Shown piece after piece: positions 23,908 through 33,065 of a DNA stretch of 33,804 nt; within the stretch, counting starts at the first letter, position 1, and each line of letters opens with the position of its first letter. Both the position numbers and the translations under genes were made by a program. Origin of the DNA: Clostridia bacterium (GTDB lineage: Bacteria > Bacillota > Clostridia > UBA1381 > UBA9506); assembly GCA_017416855.1 (NCBI GenBank), contig JAFQAZ010000012.1, positions 1 to 33,804 on the forward strand, read 5' to 3'. Under the pieces are notes generated by a model. It searched no databases, was not told the DNA's origin, and was given only the letters and a program-made list of their open reading frames with translations.

Positions 23908-26211
23908 ATGAATTTCAAGTTTAATGTAAAAGGAAGCTCCCAAGGCTCATCCTCCAATGAATTTATGGACTTTTTTGAGCCTCAGAAGCAGGTTTTTGCA
24001 TATTCTGATTTTCTTGATGTTTTCTCAAAATACTTTGAGCTGGGAAAAGAAAAAAATCTGTCAGCGATTGATTATGGCGAGGGACAGTATGTGACCATTT
24101 GTCCCGAACCCATTACATTCATGGAAAATTTTTATGATGCACAGACGACAGATGCCAGCAGAAAAATTTTTGAAGAACTAATGGAAAGCTTTAAGCAAAT
24201 ACCTCTTTCCGAAACACCGGATAACGGGATATGGTTTAATAAAACATTAAATGGCATTAACTTAAGACCAGGACGGAGCGACCCGCCTGTGGATGTTGCT
24301 GCGGTTGAACTAGGCGATCACAGCGTGCATGGCATGATTGTCGGTAGAACCGGTTCAGGTAAATCTGTATTTTTAAACAATCTGTTATTTAATATGATGA
24401 CAGAATATCCACCATGGGAACTGGATTTATATCTTGCTGACTTTAAAAAAGTGGAACTCAGCCGATATATGACCTGTGATTTTGGTAGTAGTCCTCATGT
24501 GCGTGCTTGTGCTGCAACCAGCGAGATTCGCTATGTGGTGTCCTTACTTACCTATATTACAGAGTGCATGCGTGCCCGGGAAAACTTCCTGAAAAAAATG
24601 GGCTTCACCAAAATTGCCGATTTAAGAAATTATTATAGCGAAAAAAATCTTGTACTGCCCAGAGTGTTGCTTTTAGTTGATGAATTTCAGCAAATGTTTT
24701 TAGAGGCAACATCACGAGAAGCTCTGATGATTGAAACCTTGCTGACAACAATCACCAAGCTTGGTCGTGCAACCGGGTTTCATTTACTGTTTGCCAGTCA
24801 GGAAATGTCTGGGACATTAAGCGGCAAAGCTTTTGCCAACTTTAAGGCAAGATTTGCCCTGCCCTGCGATGCAGAAATTTCAACTGCAATCTTAGGCAAT
24901 TCCGCAGCTGCAGATATCTTTGAAAAGGGTGTCGTAATTGTCAACACAAAAGCAGGGGCAAAAGAAGATAATATTAAATATAAAGTTCCCTTTATTTCCG
25001 ACGATGTTAATTCCTTGACGGCAAATGATGTGAGCTTTTATGATTATCTCAAGTTCCTTGTCACGGCTGCACAAAAGTATGAATTTTCGAAAGTTCAGAA
25101 ATTCTATGATGAAGATGCAAAAGAGAACATAGCAGCCGTTGAGGATTTAAGAAAGAATCCGGCATATGTTTCTCAAATGAATCTTATCATCAAAAATAGT
25201 TTTGAGGCTTATGAATCCTTGCTTTTGGGCCGTCCCGTTGTGTTTAACTCAAAAAAAGTTGATTATGAAACTGTATTTTTAGAAAGAGGCAAAAAGAAAA
25301 ATATCAGTATCATTTGCAACAAAACGGAAGATGCGGCCTACGTTACCAAGCTCTTAGCAGAAAATTTCAAGACTTCAATAAAAAGAGACCATTATGTACA
25401 TTACATTGTACAGAAGAATCCGATTTTAGAATCAGTCTATTCTCTTGCAGATGATATGGGCATACCGGAGGAAAACATTGACAGATATGGCGAAAGCCTT
25501 GAAAAGTATATTACAAGATGCGAGTGCAATAAATATTTGTTTGCTATTTTACAGAAGTATAACGACATAGCAAGCTTTTTGGCAGCGGCATCTAAAAGTA
25601 TTGTAAAACAATACAGAATCAAGGCAGAATCTGTTAAAAAGGTTGATAACGGAAAAGTCTCTGAACAAATCAACAAGCTTGCCGATCAGATAGACGGATA
25701 TACACCTGAGACCTTCCGTAAGCTTCTTGAACCCTTTGACGGGGGAAAAACAGAACAGAATTTGCGGGATTTCTGCAATCATGATAACCACAACAAAACC
25801 TACCAAAGCTACGTGGATGCCTTTATTAACTACAGAATAAAGAAACTGCCTTTAGCTGATTGCATCCCTATGTACGTGGTGTGGATTTTGGGTCTTGAAA
25901 ATGTGGAAAGTCTCAGCAGACAATTTTTAAATAGTACAACGGACAGTTTGTTTTATAACGTTTTGTATATTTTTTGTTGTGCAACTGATGATGGCGTTAG
26001 CGACTATATTAAACAGTGTGATTACATTTTTATTAATACACCTGATGAAAGAGTTTACAACAGATATAAAATAAACTACACGCAAAAGAACGAAAACTCA
26101 ATCGCCATTGATTTTAAAGTGAGAAGTGCAGAAACAGAACGTGCATTCAAAAAGTTTCATTGTACATTTAAAGATTATTATGTACCGTTTATTGATTTCG
26201 ATAAATTTTAA
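23908..26211 (+). CDS. FtsK/SpoIIIE-type ATPase with one intact and one degenerate motor domain
   Basis: A 767-residue soluble protein. The first motor domain has a perfect Walker A (GRTGSGKS, 146-153), the FtsK-type DLYLADFKK strand, the RARENFLKKMGFTKIADLRNYY helix region, Walker B (LLLVDEF, Asp258, Glu259) and the ASQ sensor strand (296-298). A second domain starts near 438 (LGRPVVFNS) and has strands at the right places, but ISIICNKTEDA replaces the Walker A loop, so it is probably inactive. The paired active/inactive motors recall type VII EssC/EccC, but there are no membrane helices and no forkhead domain; the membrane part would come from the coiled-coil protein. AGGTGA lies upstream. 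Cargo, whether protein or DNA, is unknown. Confidence 0.82.
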   Translation: MNFKFNVKGSSQGSSSNEFMDFFEPQKQVFAYSDFLDVFSKYFELGKEKNLSAIDYGEGQYVTICPEPITFMENFYDAQTTDASRKIFEELMESFKQIPLSETPDNGIWFNKTLNGINLRPGRSDPPVDVAAVELGDHSVHGMIVGRTGSGKSVFLNNLLFNMMTEYPPWELDLYLADFKKVELSRYMTCDFGSSPHVRACAATSEIRYVVSLLTYITECMRARENFLKKMGFTKIADLRNYYSEKNLVLPRVLLLVDEFQQMFLEATSREALMIETLLTTITKLGRATGFHLLFASQEMSGTLSGKAFANFKARFALPCDAEISTAILGNSAAADIFEKGVVIVNTKAGAKEDNIKYKVPFISDDVNSLTANDVSFYDYLKFLVTAAQKYEFSKVQKFYDEDAKENIAAVEDLRKNPAYVSQMNLIIKNSFEAYESLLLGRPVVFNSKKVDYETVFLERGKKKNISIICNKTEDAAYVTKLLAENFKTSIKRDHYVHYIVQKNPILESVYSLADDMGIPEENIDRYGESLEKYITRCECNKYLFAILQKYNDIASFLAAASKSIVKQYRIKAESVKKVDNGKVSEQINKLADQIDGYTPETFRKLLEPFDGGKTEQNLRDFCNHDNHNKTYQSYVDAFINYRIKKLPLADCIPMYVVWILGLENVESLSRQFLNSTTDSLFYNVLYIFCCATDDGVSDYIKQCDYIFINTPDERVYNRYKINYTQKNENSIAIDFKVRSAETERAFKKFHCTFKDYYVPFIDFDKF

Positions 26212-26225
26212 CAAGGGTGATGATT

Positions 26226-27596
26226 ATGGGAATATCTTTTACAGATGTTGCAAAAAGTGAAATTAAAGATCACATAAGCATAAAAGCACAAGGCTATGCC
26301 GGATTTATCAACAATATTTATGACAAGATTAATGCAAAAGCAGAAGAAACGCAGTTTAAACCCATTAAAGATATTGCGGACAAGCTATGCATTTTGTTAC
26401 CGTCAAAATTCTTTGCTACGTTTACAGAAAAGTCCGTTGACTTACTAAGACAAAGCAGGCTTTCTTTCAAAAACGTGGTTTCAACTGTCAAAGCAGGAGA
26501 AAAAGCCGAAGATGCTGCCGATGATTTTACCGGCGAGGTGCAAACCGCTACAGAAAGTAGTTTTGTGCTTCAAATGCATGAACCAACAGGCAGTTACAGT
26601 GAATTTAACGTTGATGAAGAAGATTTAAATCAGCTGTGTAACGACATTGCTGCTGAAATTGCAGAGCTTAAAGTATATGCAAAACAGACAGAAGACGAGA
26701 TTCTGGAAAAAATGCAGGAAAATACAATGTATGTAGCGGTACTTGTTTTGAATAAAGCAAGAAGTGCTATGACCATTGCTATGTGCGAAGCTATGTACGC
26801 AACAGTAAAAAAACTGACAGATTTGTACATGGATAGGGTTGAACTGATCAGAAAAACGCAAGCAGATATTTCCCCGAACATTTCCCTAGAAAACATTCTT
26901 GCTCTTGGTTTGTATGGCGGTTTTAAAAACATGGATGGTTGTGCAGGCAATGGCGGATACCGCGCAGGAAAAGAAGGCGTTGGCACCATCCCGGTTCCGC
27001 CTGAGATGCAGGGCGGAGATGAGGAAGATAATCCGTTTGATATGAATGTGGATGGTCAATGCTTTAATCGCGAAGAGCAATTCAAGTATTTTGGGTTTAA
27101 TTTTATTGATTCACGGGCGGTTACAACAGATGACGATGGCTCTGTCAGTGCTATGGATGAGTTTGGCAGATGGCTTTCCTCTTCTATGCAGACTAAAAAG
27201 ATATCCTGTCAGGATGTCCTTGACATTTTGCCAGCTTACAGTGAAAGCTTACTGTGTACAGCAGCAGACCATTTTGCTTCAAATGACTTTTTGGCAACGG
27301 CGAATTCCAAAGCTTTGTTTGGTGATGCTGTTCCAGCCGATGGCACGACAGCCCTTTCGGAACTTTTAGAAAAAACGCGTAAATATTGCGAAGAGATTAA
27401 GCTCGATAAAGCAGCAGAGTGTATGATGCAGATTACATCGTTTGCTGACGGATATAACTGTGAGGATGTACAAGCCTATCATCATGCATGCGATGTGATG
27501 AGTCAGACTCTGTTCTCTATGATCGGTGCCGAAGTTGACTTTGATGATTATATCGATTATAAAATTATGAAGGGGGATATAGCAAGTGGAGAATAA
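26226..27596 (+). CDS. Large helical protein of unknown family with a glycine-rich hinge
   Basis: A 456-residue protein following the ATPase gene by 14 bases. The N-terminal 215 residues are mostly helical, with an amphipathic repeat around AELKVYAKQTEDEILEKMQENTM. A glycine- and proline-rich hinge (about 225-270, for example GCAGNGGYRAGKEG) leads to a C-terminal helical domain (about 300-456). No signal peptide, membrane helix or catalytic motif is seen. The ATG at 26226 is chosen because AAGGGTGAT is correctly placed; GTG at 26217 is too close. It may be a structural or exported component; no family is recognised. Confidence 0.55.
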   Translation: MGISFTDVAKSEIKDHISIKAQGYAGFINNIYDKINAKAEETQFKPIKDIADKLCILLPSKFFATFTEKSVDLLRQSRLSFKNVVSTVKAGEKAEDAADDFTGEVQTATESSFVLQMHEPTGSYSEFNVDEEDLNQLCNDIAAEIAELKVYAKQTEDEILEKMQENTMYVAVLVLNKARSAMTIAMCEAMYATVKKLTDLYMDRVELIRKTQADISPNISLENILALGLYGGFKNMDGCAGNGGYRAGKEGVGTIPVPPEMQGGDEEDNPFDMNVDGQCFNREEQFKYFGFNFIDSRAVTTDDDGSVSAMDEFGRWLSSSMQTKKISCQDVLDILPAYSESLLCTAADHFASNDFLATANSKALFGDAVPADGTTALSELLEKTRKYCEEIKLDKAAECMMQITSFADGYNCEDVQAYHHACDVMSQTLFSMIGAEVDFDDYIDYKIMKGDIASGE

Positions 27597-29256
27597 TACT
27601 TTAGATTATTGTGTTACCCCTCAACTGGCCTCAGAAATAGAGCAACATGTAACGACAATCGCTAAAATGACAGAATATAAAATGATTATCTACAATCTGA
27701 TTGTGCAAATTGTTGTTAAAGACAGTGCCATCTTTAAAATGCTGGAAGTTCTGACATCGCCTAAAAAGCTTATCTGTGCCATTCCGTCAGCCTTAAAAAA
27801 TGTTTTTAAGCGCGTCAAGTATAACAAAGAAGATTTAGATGACATTCAGGCTATGGAAGATTTACTGGATACTCTGGAAAAAAACTACGAGGATTTAACT
27901 TCAGGAAAGTTCCTACCCTGCTTGAATGCAGTCTATCAAAACGGAATTAAAGCACTTGAAAGCTGTATTATCCTTCTGGAAAGACAACAAGTTCCAAGTG
28001 TCAGCAAGTTGATGTACCATGTTGAGTTTGTTAGAAATATGAACAGAATTCTGTTGGCTGTTCAGTCCTTTTTAAAAGGAGATATTTTAGAAAAAATCAG
28101 CTTTGTTATTGACAACGCTGAGAACATTGCAGAAGCAGCTGCAGAAGGAAACGAAGAGGCAATTGAGAGCTTTGTTGCCAGTCATCCAGACGTCATAGAA
28201 AACTGCAAGACTGCACTTGCGGCCTTAAGAGGCATTATGAACGTTACAACGACATTTAATCCCGACTTAGCAGACAATTATAAGGACCTTGTGAGCGGAA
28301 ATCTGAGCGATACCTTAAATGGCGGATTGTCTATTTTGGGGAATGTAACAGCAGCAATGTCAGAAGTTGCTCAAGGTACAAATGTAGAAAATAATTTGAA
28401 AAAAGCAAGTGACTGCATCGAAAAATTAAAAGAGATGAGTGGTCTGTTCAGTGGCAATATGCAGGATACCATCAACAGCGCCATCAGCACGGTGGAAAAT
28501 GCAATTGATGAAATGGGCAAAGGTGCCAAAACTGAAATTGGAAAAAACAATGCCGGCACAGCGCGTACAGCCGTTGAACTGTTAAAAGGTGTAACAAAGG
28601 ATGTATCTCAGGTGGGCGAATGGGTCGCAACCTGTGCTGCTGGTGGTTTGGGCATTGTTACATCCAGTGTGGACTTTTTACAAATTAAGGGCGTGCACAG
28701 AGGTCTTTCACATTTTTATAAAAAACTCTTATTGAAGACCATGGGCCCCATTGAAGACCCTGAAGATCAGGCGATTTTCGATGAAGTCTTTGGTTATGAG
28801 TGGGCAAAATATGACCATGAAATGCATGCTTCCGGCGATTTTGGTATCAGACAAAAATCTGCTTATACACCTCTCCTGAGATTCATAGAAACCTTTGATT
28901 TATCGCCAATGGCAGGGGATGAGTTTGCGTTTCTTACCTTACATGAATTTGTTGAAAAACACGGTGTTGACTCAAAAAATTATAAACAAAAACGGCAGGA
29001 GATTATCAATCAATCAACAGAAACACCCCTTGCGGAAATTGAACTGGCCTTTTTATGTACACATCTGTTTTGGTGCAGAAGCAATTATGGGGACGTGGAT
29101 GAGGCAGATAAATGCATTAAGTTCCTTTCTATTATGAACGGCTTTTTACAACGCATTGCACCTGATTTTGCTGAAGAGGCAAAACCGATGGTGTTTGAAA
29201 AAATGAAAGAATTAATTGCACGTTGGGATGATAAACATATTGTACAGTTTTCTTAA
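27586..29256 (+). CDS. Large helical protein of unknown family, last gene of the operon
   Basis: A 556-residue protein starting at GTG behind AGGGGGATATAG and overlapping the preceding gene by 11 bases, so the two are translationally coupled. The first 200 residues are helical; about 200-330 is rich in small and polar residues (LNGGLSILGNVTAAMSEVAQGTN, NMQDTINSAISTVENAIDEMGKGA), like a flexible helical rod. A mildly hydrophobic Gly/Ala segment (WVATCAAGGLGIVTSSV, about 345-361) may touch the membrane. The C-terminal 180 residues form a distinct domain with several Trp and His. No known effector motif is seen. Confidence 0.55.
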   Translation: MENNTLDYCVTPQLASEIEQHVTTIAKMTEYKMIIYNLIVQIVVKDSAIFKMLEVLTSPKKLICAIPSALKNVFKRVKYNKEDLDDIQAMEDLLDTLEKNYEDLTSGKFLPCLNAVYQNGIKALESCIILLERQQVPSVSKLMYHVEFVRNMNRILLAVQSFLKGDILEKISFVIDNAENIAEAAAEGNEEAIESFVASHPDVIENCKTALAALRGIMNVTTTFNPDLADNYKDLVSGNLSDTLNGGLSILGNVTAAMSEVAQGTNVENNLKKASDCIEKLKEMSGLFSGNMQDTINSAISTVENAIDEMGKGAKTEIGKNNAGTARTAVELLKGVTKDVSQVGEWVATCAAGGLGIVTSSVDFLQIKGVHRGLSHFYKKLLLKTMGPIEDPEDQAIFDEVFGYEWAKYDHEMHASGDFGIRQKSAYTPLLRFIETFDLSPMAGDEFAFLTLHEFVEKHGVDSKNYKQKRQEIINQSTETPLAEIELAFLCTHLFWCRSNYGDVDEADKCIKFLSIMNGFLQRIAPDFAEEAKPMVFEKMKELIARWDDKHIVQFS

Positions 29257-29323
29257 TTATGCAAGAAGACTTTATATCTTTGGTCTTGACCAACGGTAAA
29301 TGTAGTAATTCTTTAATACCAAA

Positions 29324-29361
29324 AAAAGAAACGACGATTTTATGGAATCGTCGTTTCTTTT
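29324..29361. terminator. Bidirectional terminator ending the FtsK-type operon and madLM
   Basis: A perfect 16-bp stem (29324-29339 with 29346-29361) rich in AAACGACGATT, with A and T runs at its ends. It lies between the convergent operons. Confidence 0.9.
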
Positions 29362-29379
29362 TGTATCTATTCTCTTACA

Positions 29380-30153
29380 TTAAGGCAGGAATATTTTCAT
29401 AATGAAATATAACACTGACGGGCAAAGCAGGCAGCCAAGACCTGTATAGAAAGTAGCAACCATTGCGCCATAAGGAACCAGCTTCGGGTCTGTTGCCGCA
29501 AGACCGGCAGAAGTGCCGCTTGTGGTACCCATCAGACCGCCAAACACCATAGCCGCTCTGGGTGTGGTAAGGCCAATCTTTTTGGCAACCATTGGCGTTA
29601 AAAGCATAACGGTAATGGATTTCACCACACCTGCCGCGATTGAAAGCGCAATAACGGCTGAATCTGCACCAACAGCTGCGCCCGTAACAGGACCAACAAC
29701 AAAGGTAACTGTTCCTGCTGCGATGGTTGTAACGCTTGCCGCATCATGATAGCCAAAAGCAATGGCAATTAAGGCGCCCACAAAGAAGGTTCCGATAACG
29801 CCGATTAAAAGTGCCACAACACCAATAACGCCACACTTTTTAATTTCAGAGAACTTTGCACCATAAGATGTTGAAATGATAGCAAAGTCACGAAAAGACG
29901 AACCGCCAAGAATGCCTATACCTGCAAAGATGGGCAAATCGGAAAGGCCCTTTGAACCGCCTGTCGCTCTGCCGCCAACATAAGCCAGAATAAGACCAAG
30001 AAAAATAGCAATAGCCGAGGAATGTATTTTCCCGCGGGTAAGCTTGTCAGCAACAAATTTAGAAAACAACGAAATGATGCCGACAATCAGAAAAGACATA
30101 ACAAATGCATTATCTATAAACAGTTCTACAAAAATGTTTGCTATTGCTTTCAT
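29380..30153 (-). CDS. madM: Malonate transporter, MadM subunit
   Basis: A 257-residue membrane protein with about eight hydrophobic segments and the Gly/Ala-rich MadM pattern (GILGGSSFRDFAIISTSYGA, AAGTVTFVVGPVTGAAVGADSAV, FGGLMGTTSGTSAGLAATDPKLVPYGAM). MadL and MadM together form the sodium-dependent malonate uptake carrier known from Malonomonas. Its start overlaps the MadL stop by four bases. No malonate decarboxylase genes are in the window, so the imported malonate must be used elsewhere, or the true substrate differs. Confidence 0.88.
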   Translation of the reverse strand: MKAIANIFVELFIDNAFVMSFLIVGIISLFSKFVADKLTRGKIHSSAIAIFLGLILAYVGGRATGGSKGLSDLPIFAGIGILGGSSFRDFAIISTSYGAKFSEIKKCGVIGVVALLIGVIGTFFVGALIAIAFGYHDAASVTTIAAGTVTFVVGPVTGAAVGADSAVIALSIAAGVVKSITVMLLTPMVAKKIGLTTPRAAMVFGGLMGTTSGTSAGLAATDPKLVPYGAMVATFYTGLGCLLCPSVLYFIMKIFLP

Positions 30154-30539
30154 ACCTCTACCTCCTCACTCACCTTGTCTTCCGCCTTTTGGGGTATCAG
30201 CTTGTTAAGCAGGGGAATCATCAACATCATAACCACCACAACGCCGACACCTGCCAGCAAAGCAAGAAGGCCGCCGTCAATAGCGCTTGCAACATTTTGT
30301 GATGCAGAAAGCGCAATAATTACAGGAATAAACATTTCTTTCCAGAATTCAACGCCTTTTGTATATCCTGCCGGCATAATCTTGTTGACAGTTTTGGAAT
30401 TGGTTGCAAGTAAAAGCAAAATCATTGCAAATCCAACACCACCGATGTCAGAATTAAGGCCTGTTAGTATACCCAACAAGTTCCCTACGAATGAACCTGC
30501 AAACATACAACCGGCCAGCAAAGCCACACCATAAATCAT
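30150..30539 (-). CDS. madL: Malonate transporter, MadL subunit
   Basis: A 129-residue membrane protein with four hydrophobic segments and the MadL pattern (MIYGVALLAGCMFAGSFVGNLLG, then DIGGVGFAMILLLLATN). It is the first gene of the madLM operon, preceded by AAGGGTGG, and its stop overlaps the madM start. A divergent LysR-type regulator lies 156 bases away, the usual arrangement for control of a transport operon. Confidence 0.87.
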   Translation of the reverse strand: MIYGVALLAGCMFAGSFVGNLLGILTGLNSDIGGVGFAMILLLLATNSKTVNKIMPAGYTKGVEFWKEMFIPVIIALSASQNVASAIDGGLLALLAGVGVVVVMMLMIPLLNKLIPQKAEDKVSEEVEV

Positions 30540-30573
30540 AAAAATCCACCCTTCTTATTTTATATTCCTCATC

Positions 30574-30602
30574 ATTATAAAATGAAAAAGGTATATTGTA
30601 AA
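30574..30602 (-). promoter_or_regulatory. Promoter of madLM
   Basis: On the minus strand TTTACA (30602-30597), 17 bases, TATAAT (30579-30574). Confidence 0.7.
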
Positions 30603-30621
30603 TAATGAAATATAATGCACC

Positions 30622-30640
30622 TACTATACATTTTATAGTA
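30622..30640. promoter_or_regulatory. LysR-type operator candidate
   Basis: A perfect palindrome TACTATA-CATTT-TATAGTA, located between the two divergent -35 boxes (30597-30602 and 30649-30654). Size, the T-N11-A pattern and position fit a LysR regulator site that can repress its own gene and activate madLM. Confidence 0.65.
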
Positions 30641-30648
30641 AAGCAGTA

Positions 30649-30677
30649 TTGACAAACATCTCATTTTTTTATACAAT
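30649..30677 (+). promoter_or_regulatory. Promoter of the LysR-type regulator
   Basis: TTGACA (30649-30654), 17 bases, TACAAT (30672-30677), nine bases from the palindrome at 30622-30640. Confidence 0.8.
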
Positions 30678-30695
30678 TAAAACGAGGTGAGAAGA

Positions 30696-31568
30696 ATGGA
30701 ACTTTTACAACTTCAATATTTTTGCAATGCGGCTGAAACAGAAAACCTTTCTGAAACTGCAAGACATTACGGTGTGCCCACATCAAACATCTCCCAAAGC
30801 ATCCGCCGGCTTGAAAAAGAGTTAAACACTACCCTGTTCGACCACGCCTCCAATAAGGTTGCTCTGAACGAACAGGGAAAATTACTGTATACCAATGCTA
30901 AAACGGCTCTGATGCTGATTCACGAAGCAAAAATCAAGCTTTGCGATGATGAAAAAATTTCCGGTGAAATTAAAATTCTTGCAGAAACCAACAGACGTAT
31001 CGTAACGAAAGCAATAGAGACCTTTCAAAAAAGCTATAGCGATGTCGTTTTTTTCATCAATCATTCGGCTGACAATTCAATCGATGGGTATGATTTGATT
31101 ATTTCAGATAGAATTCTTGAGCAAAAAAAATTCAAAAAGCATTTACTGGTTGTGGATGACCTGCTATTGGCCATGAAAAAAGATAATCCCTTGGTCAACA
31201 ACCCCCGGATTTCAGTAAAGGATTTAGAAAATGAAAAATTCATTACCATGAATAACAAAAGCGGACTATATAAGCTGACAAATGAAATTTGCCATGCAGA
31301 AGGCTTTGCCCCGAACATCGTCATTCAGAGTGACGACCCCAACTACATCAGAAAATATATTGAAATGGGCCTTGGCATTTCTTTTGTGCCCTCTCTTTCC
31401 TGGAAAGGTACCTTCTCCGAAAATGTGGAATGCAGGCAGATTTTTAAAACAAAAAGATATACCTTTGCCTATCTCAACACGCAAAAGTATCTCTCGAAAG
31501 CCACTCATTCCTTTTTAGATACATTGTTGGCAGTAGCAGGGGAATATGCCCGGGAAGAGCGCGAATAA
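30696..31568 (+). CDS. LysR family transcriptional regulator, probably of madLM
   Basis: A 290-residue regulator with the N-terminal winged helix (LLQLQYFCNAAETENLSETARHYGVPTSNISQSIRRLEKELNTTLFDH, about 2-50) and a periplasmic-binding-like effector domain (about 85-285). The start at 30696 follows GAGGTGAGA; a GTG at 30687 lies within that site. It is divergent from madLM with an operator-like palindrome between them, so it most likely senses malonate or a related acid. The effector half is somewhat divergent from typical members, and no terminator follows it. Confidence 0.9.
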   Translation: MELLQLQYFCNAAETENLSETARHYGVPTSNISQSIRRLEKELNTTLFDHASNKVALNEQGKLLYTNAKTALMLIHEAKIKLCDDEKISGEIKILAETNRRIVTKAIETFQKSYSDVVFFINHSADNSIDGYDLIISDRILEQKKFKKHLLVVDDLLLAMKKDNPLVNNPRISVKDLENEKFITMNNKSGLYKLTNEICHAEGFAPNIVIQSDDPNYIRKYIEMGLGISFVPSLSWKGTFSENVECRQIFKTKRYTFAYLNTQKYLSKATHSFLDTLLAVAGEYAREERE

Positions 31569-31646
31569 CAAAAGCGAAACCCTGTATGGTGCGCTTAGAT
31601 TATCATAGCACTTTCTGGAAAATTTTTATCTCACTCTTCGCCATCG

Positions 31647-31675
31647 TTGACTCAAAGCTTCACGTATGATATGTT
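31647..31675 (+). promoter_or_regulatory. Promoter of the second GH39-like gene
   Basis: TTGACT (31647-31652), 17 bases, TATGTT (31670-31675) with an extended TG two bases before. The start codon lies 25 bases downstream. Confidence 0.6.
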
Positions 31676-31699
31676 TTAATGTAAAAGGAGTTGAAGGAC

Positions 31700-33058
31700 A
31701 TGGCAAATATTAACGTTGATTTTGAACGAATTACAGGTAAAATCAAGCCTATGCACGCGGTGGGTCAACCGCCGTTTATCCATAAATCTGAAGCATTGGA
31801 TTTTTCACCCATGCAGATTCTCACGGATGCCAATATTCCCTACTCCCGTCTCCACGACGTTGGCGGCCCCTATGGTAGCTACCGTTATGTGGATATCCCC
31901 AACATTTTCCGTGATTTCGATGCAGATGAAACCGATCCCGAAGCATATGACTTCGCTTTTACGGATGAGCTGTTAAAAGCATTACACGAATACGGTGTAG
32001 AGCCTTACTTCCGTCTGGGCGTTACCATTGAAAACCAACGGTACATCAAGGCATATCGCATTCATCCCCCAAAGGATTACAAAAAATGGGCACGCATTTG
32101 CGAACATATCATAAGGCACTACAATGAGGGTTGGGCAAACGGCTTTCACTACGGTATCACATACTGGGAAATATGGAACGAGCCGGATAACCGTCACACT
32201 CCGGAGAGAAATAAAATGTGGACGGGCAGTGCCGAACAATATTATGAGCTGTATGATGTTGCGGCAAGGCATCTGAAACAATGCTTCGGCGACTCAATCA
32301 AAGTAGGCGGTTATGCCGCTACCGGTTTTTACGGCATTTTTGCAGACCCCGAGAAATACGGAATGGACATCGAAAAGCGTGACGACATCCGCTATAGCGG
32401 TCCCAAAGAACAATACCGTATGCAGTTTTTATATGGATTTTTAGACTACATAAAAGAGCACAACTCCCCCATGGACTTTTTCTCGTGGCACTCCTATTCC
32501 ACCGTGGATGTTGTTACTGTTTTAGCCGATTTTATTGATAAGGTGCTGACCGAATATGGCTACGGTGATGTTGAAACCCACTTAAATGAGTGGAATAATT
32601 CCCACAACAGAATACTGAACAGAACCTCCTCTTTTGCTTCTGCAAATGTGACGGCAACCATGTGTGCCCTGCAGAACAAAAAAACAAGTATGCTCATGTA
32701 TTACGATGCAAGATATGTGGCATTGGGTGCATACGCCGGTTTTTATGATGTGAATACCTATGAGCCCTGCTGTGTGTATTATGCTTTTAAAGCCTTTGGG
32801 GTTCTGTACGCTATGGGAAACCAGGCAAAAGCAGAATGTGATGCCGAGGGAATTTATGTTGTTGCGGCGACAGACCAAAATGAAAAAGGTGTTCTGCTCA
32901 CAAACGCTACGGATTGTGATCAAACAATTAAAACCAATCTTACCGAAAACTTTGAGGCTTTTCTCATTGATGAAAACCATTTGATGACGAAAGCAAAGAT
33001 AAACCCTGCTACCTTTGTGCTAAAAGCAAACCAGATTATTCTTTTGAGACAAAAGTGA
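31700..33058 (+). CDS. GH39-like glycoside hydrolase, copy 2
   Basis: A 452-residue protein, paralogous to the gene at 5829-7130. It shows the same motifs: WEIWNEP with the acid/base Glu161 and HLNEWN with the likely nucleophile Glu297. Compared with copy 1 it carries an extra stretch of about 30 residues before the nucleophile (around 208-240, YGIFADPEKYGMDIEKRDD), which would reshape the active-site surface and may change substrate. There is no signal peptide. The start at 31700 follows AAAGGAG; a TTG at 31691 is also in frame. Its own promoter and terminator make it a single-gene unit. Confidence 0.82.
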   Translation: MANINVDFERITGKIKPMHAVGQPPFIHKSEALDFSPMQILTDANIPYSRLHDVGGPYGSYRYVDIPNIFRDFDADETDPEAYDFAFTDELLKALHEYGVEPYFRLGVTIENQRYIKAYRIHPPKDYKKWARICEHIIRHYNEGWANGFHYGITYWEIWNEPDNRHTPERNKMWTGSAEQYYELYDVAARHLKQCFGDSIKVGGYAATGFYGIFADPEKYGMDIEKRDDIRYSGPKEQYRMQFLYGFLDYIKEHNSPMDFFSWHSYSTVDVVTVLADFIDKVLTEYGYGDVETHLNEWNNSHNRILNRTSSFASANVTATMCALQNKKTSMLMYYDARYVALGAYAGFYDVNTYEPCCVYYAFKAFGVLYAMGNQAKAECDAEGIYVVAATDQNEKGVLLTNATDCDQTIKTNLTENFEAFLIDENHLMTKAKINPATFVLKANQIILLRQK

Positions 33059-33065
33059 GATAAAT

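Noticed and set aside
18913-29256. Calling the operon a standard type VII secretion system
   Set aside because: No WXG motif, no forkhead domain, no EsaA/EssA/EssB-like or EccB/D/E-like protein is visible, and the ATPase lacks membrane helices.
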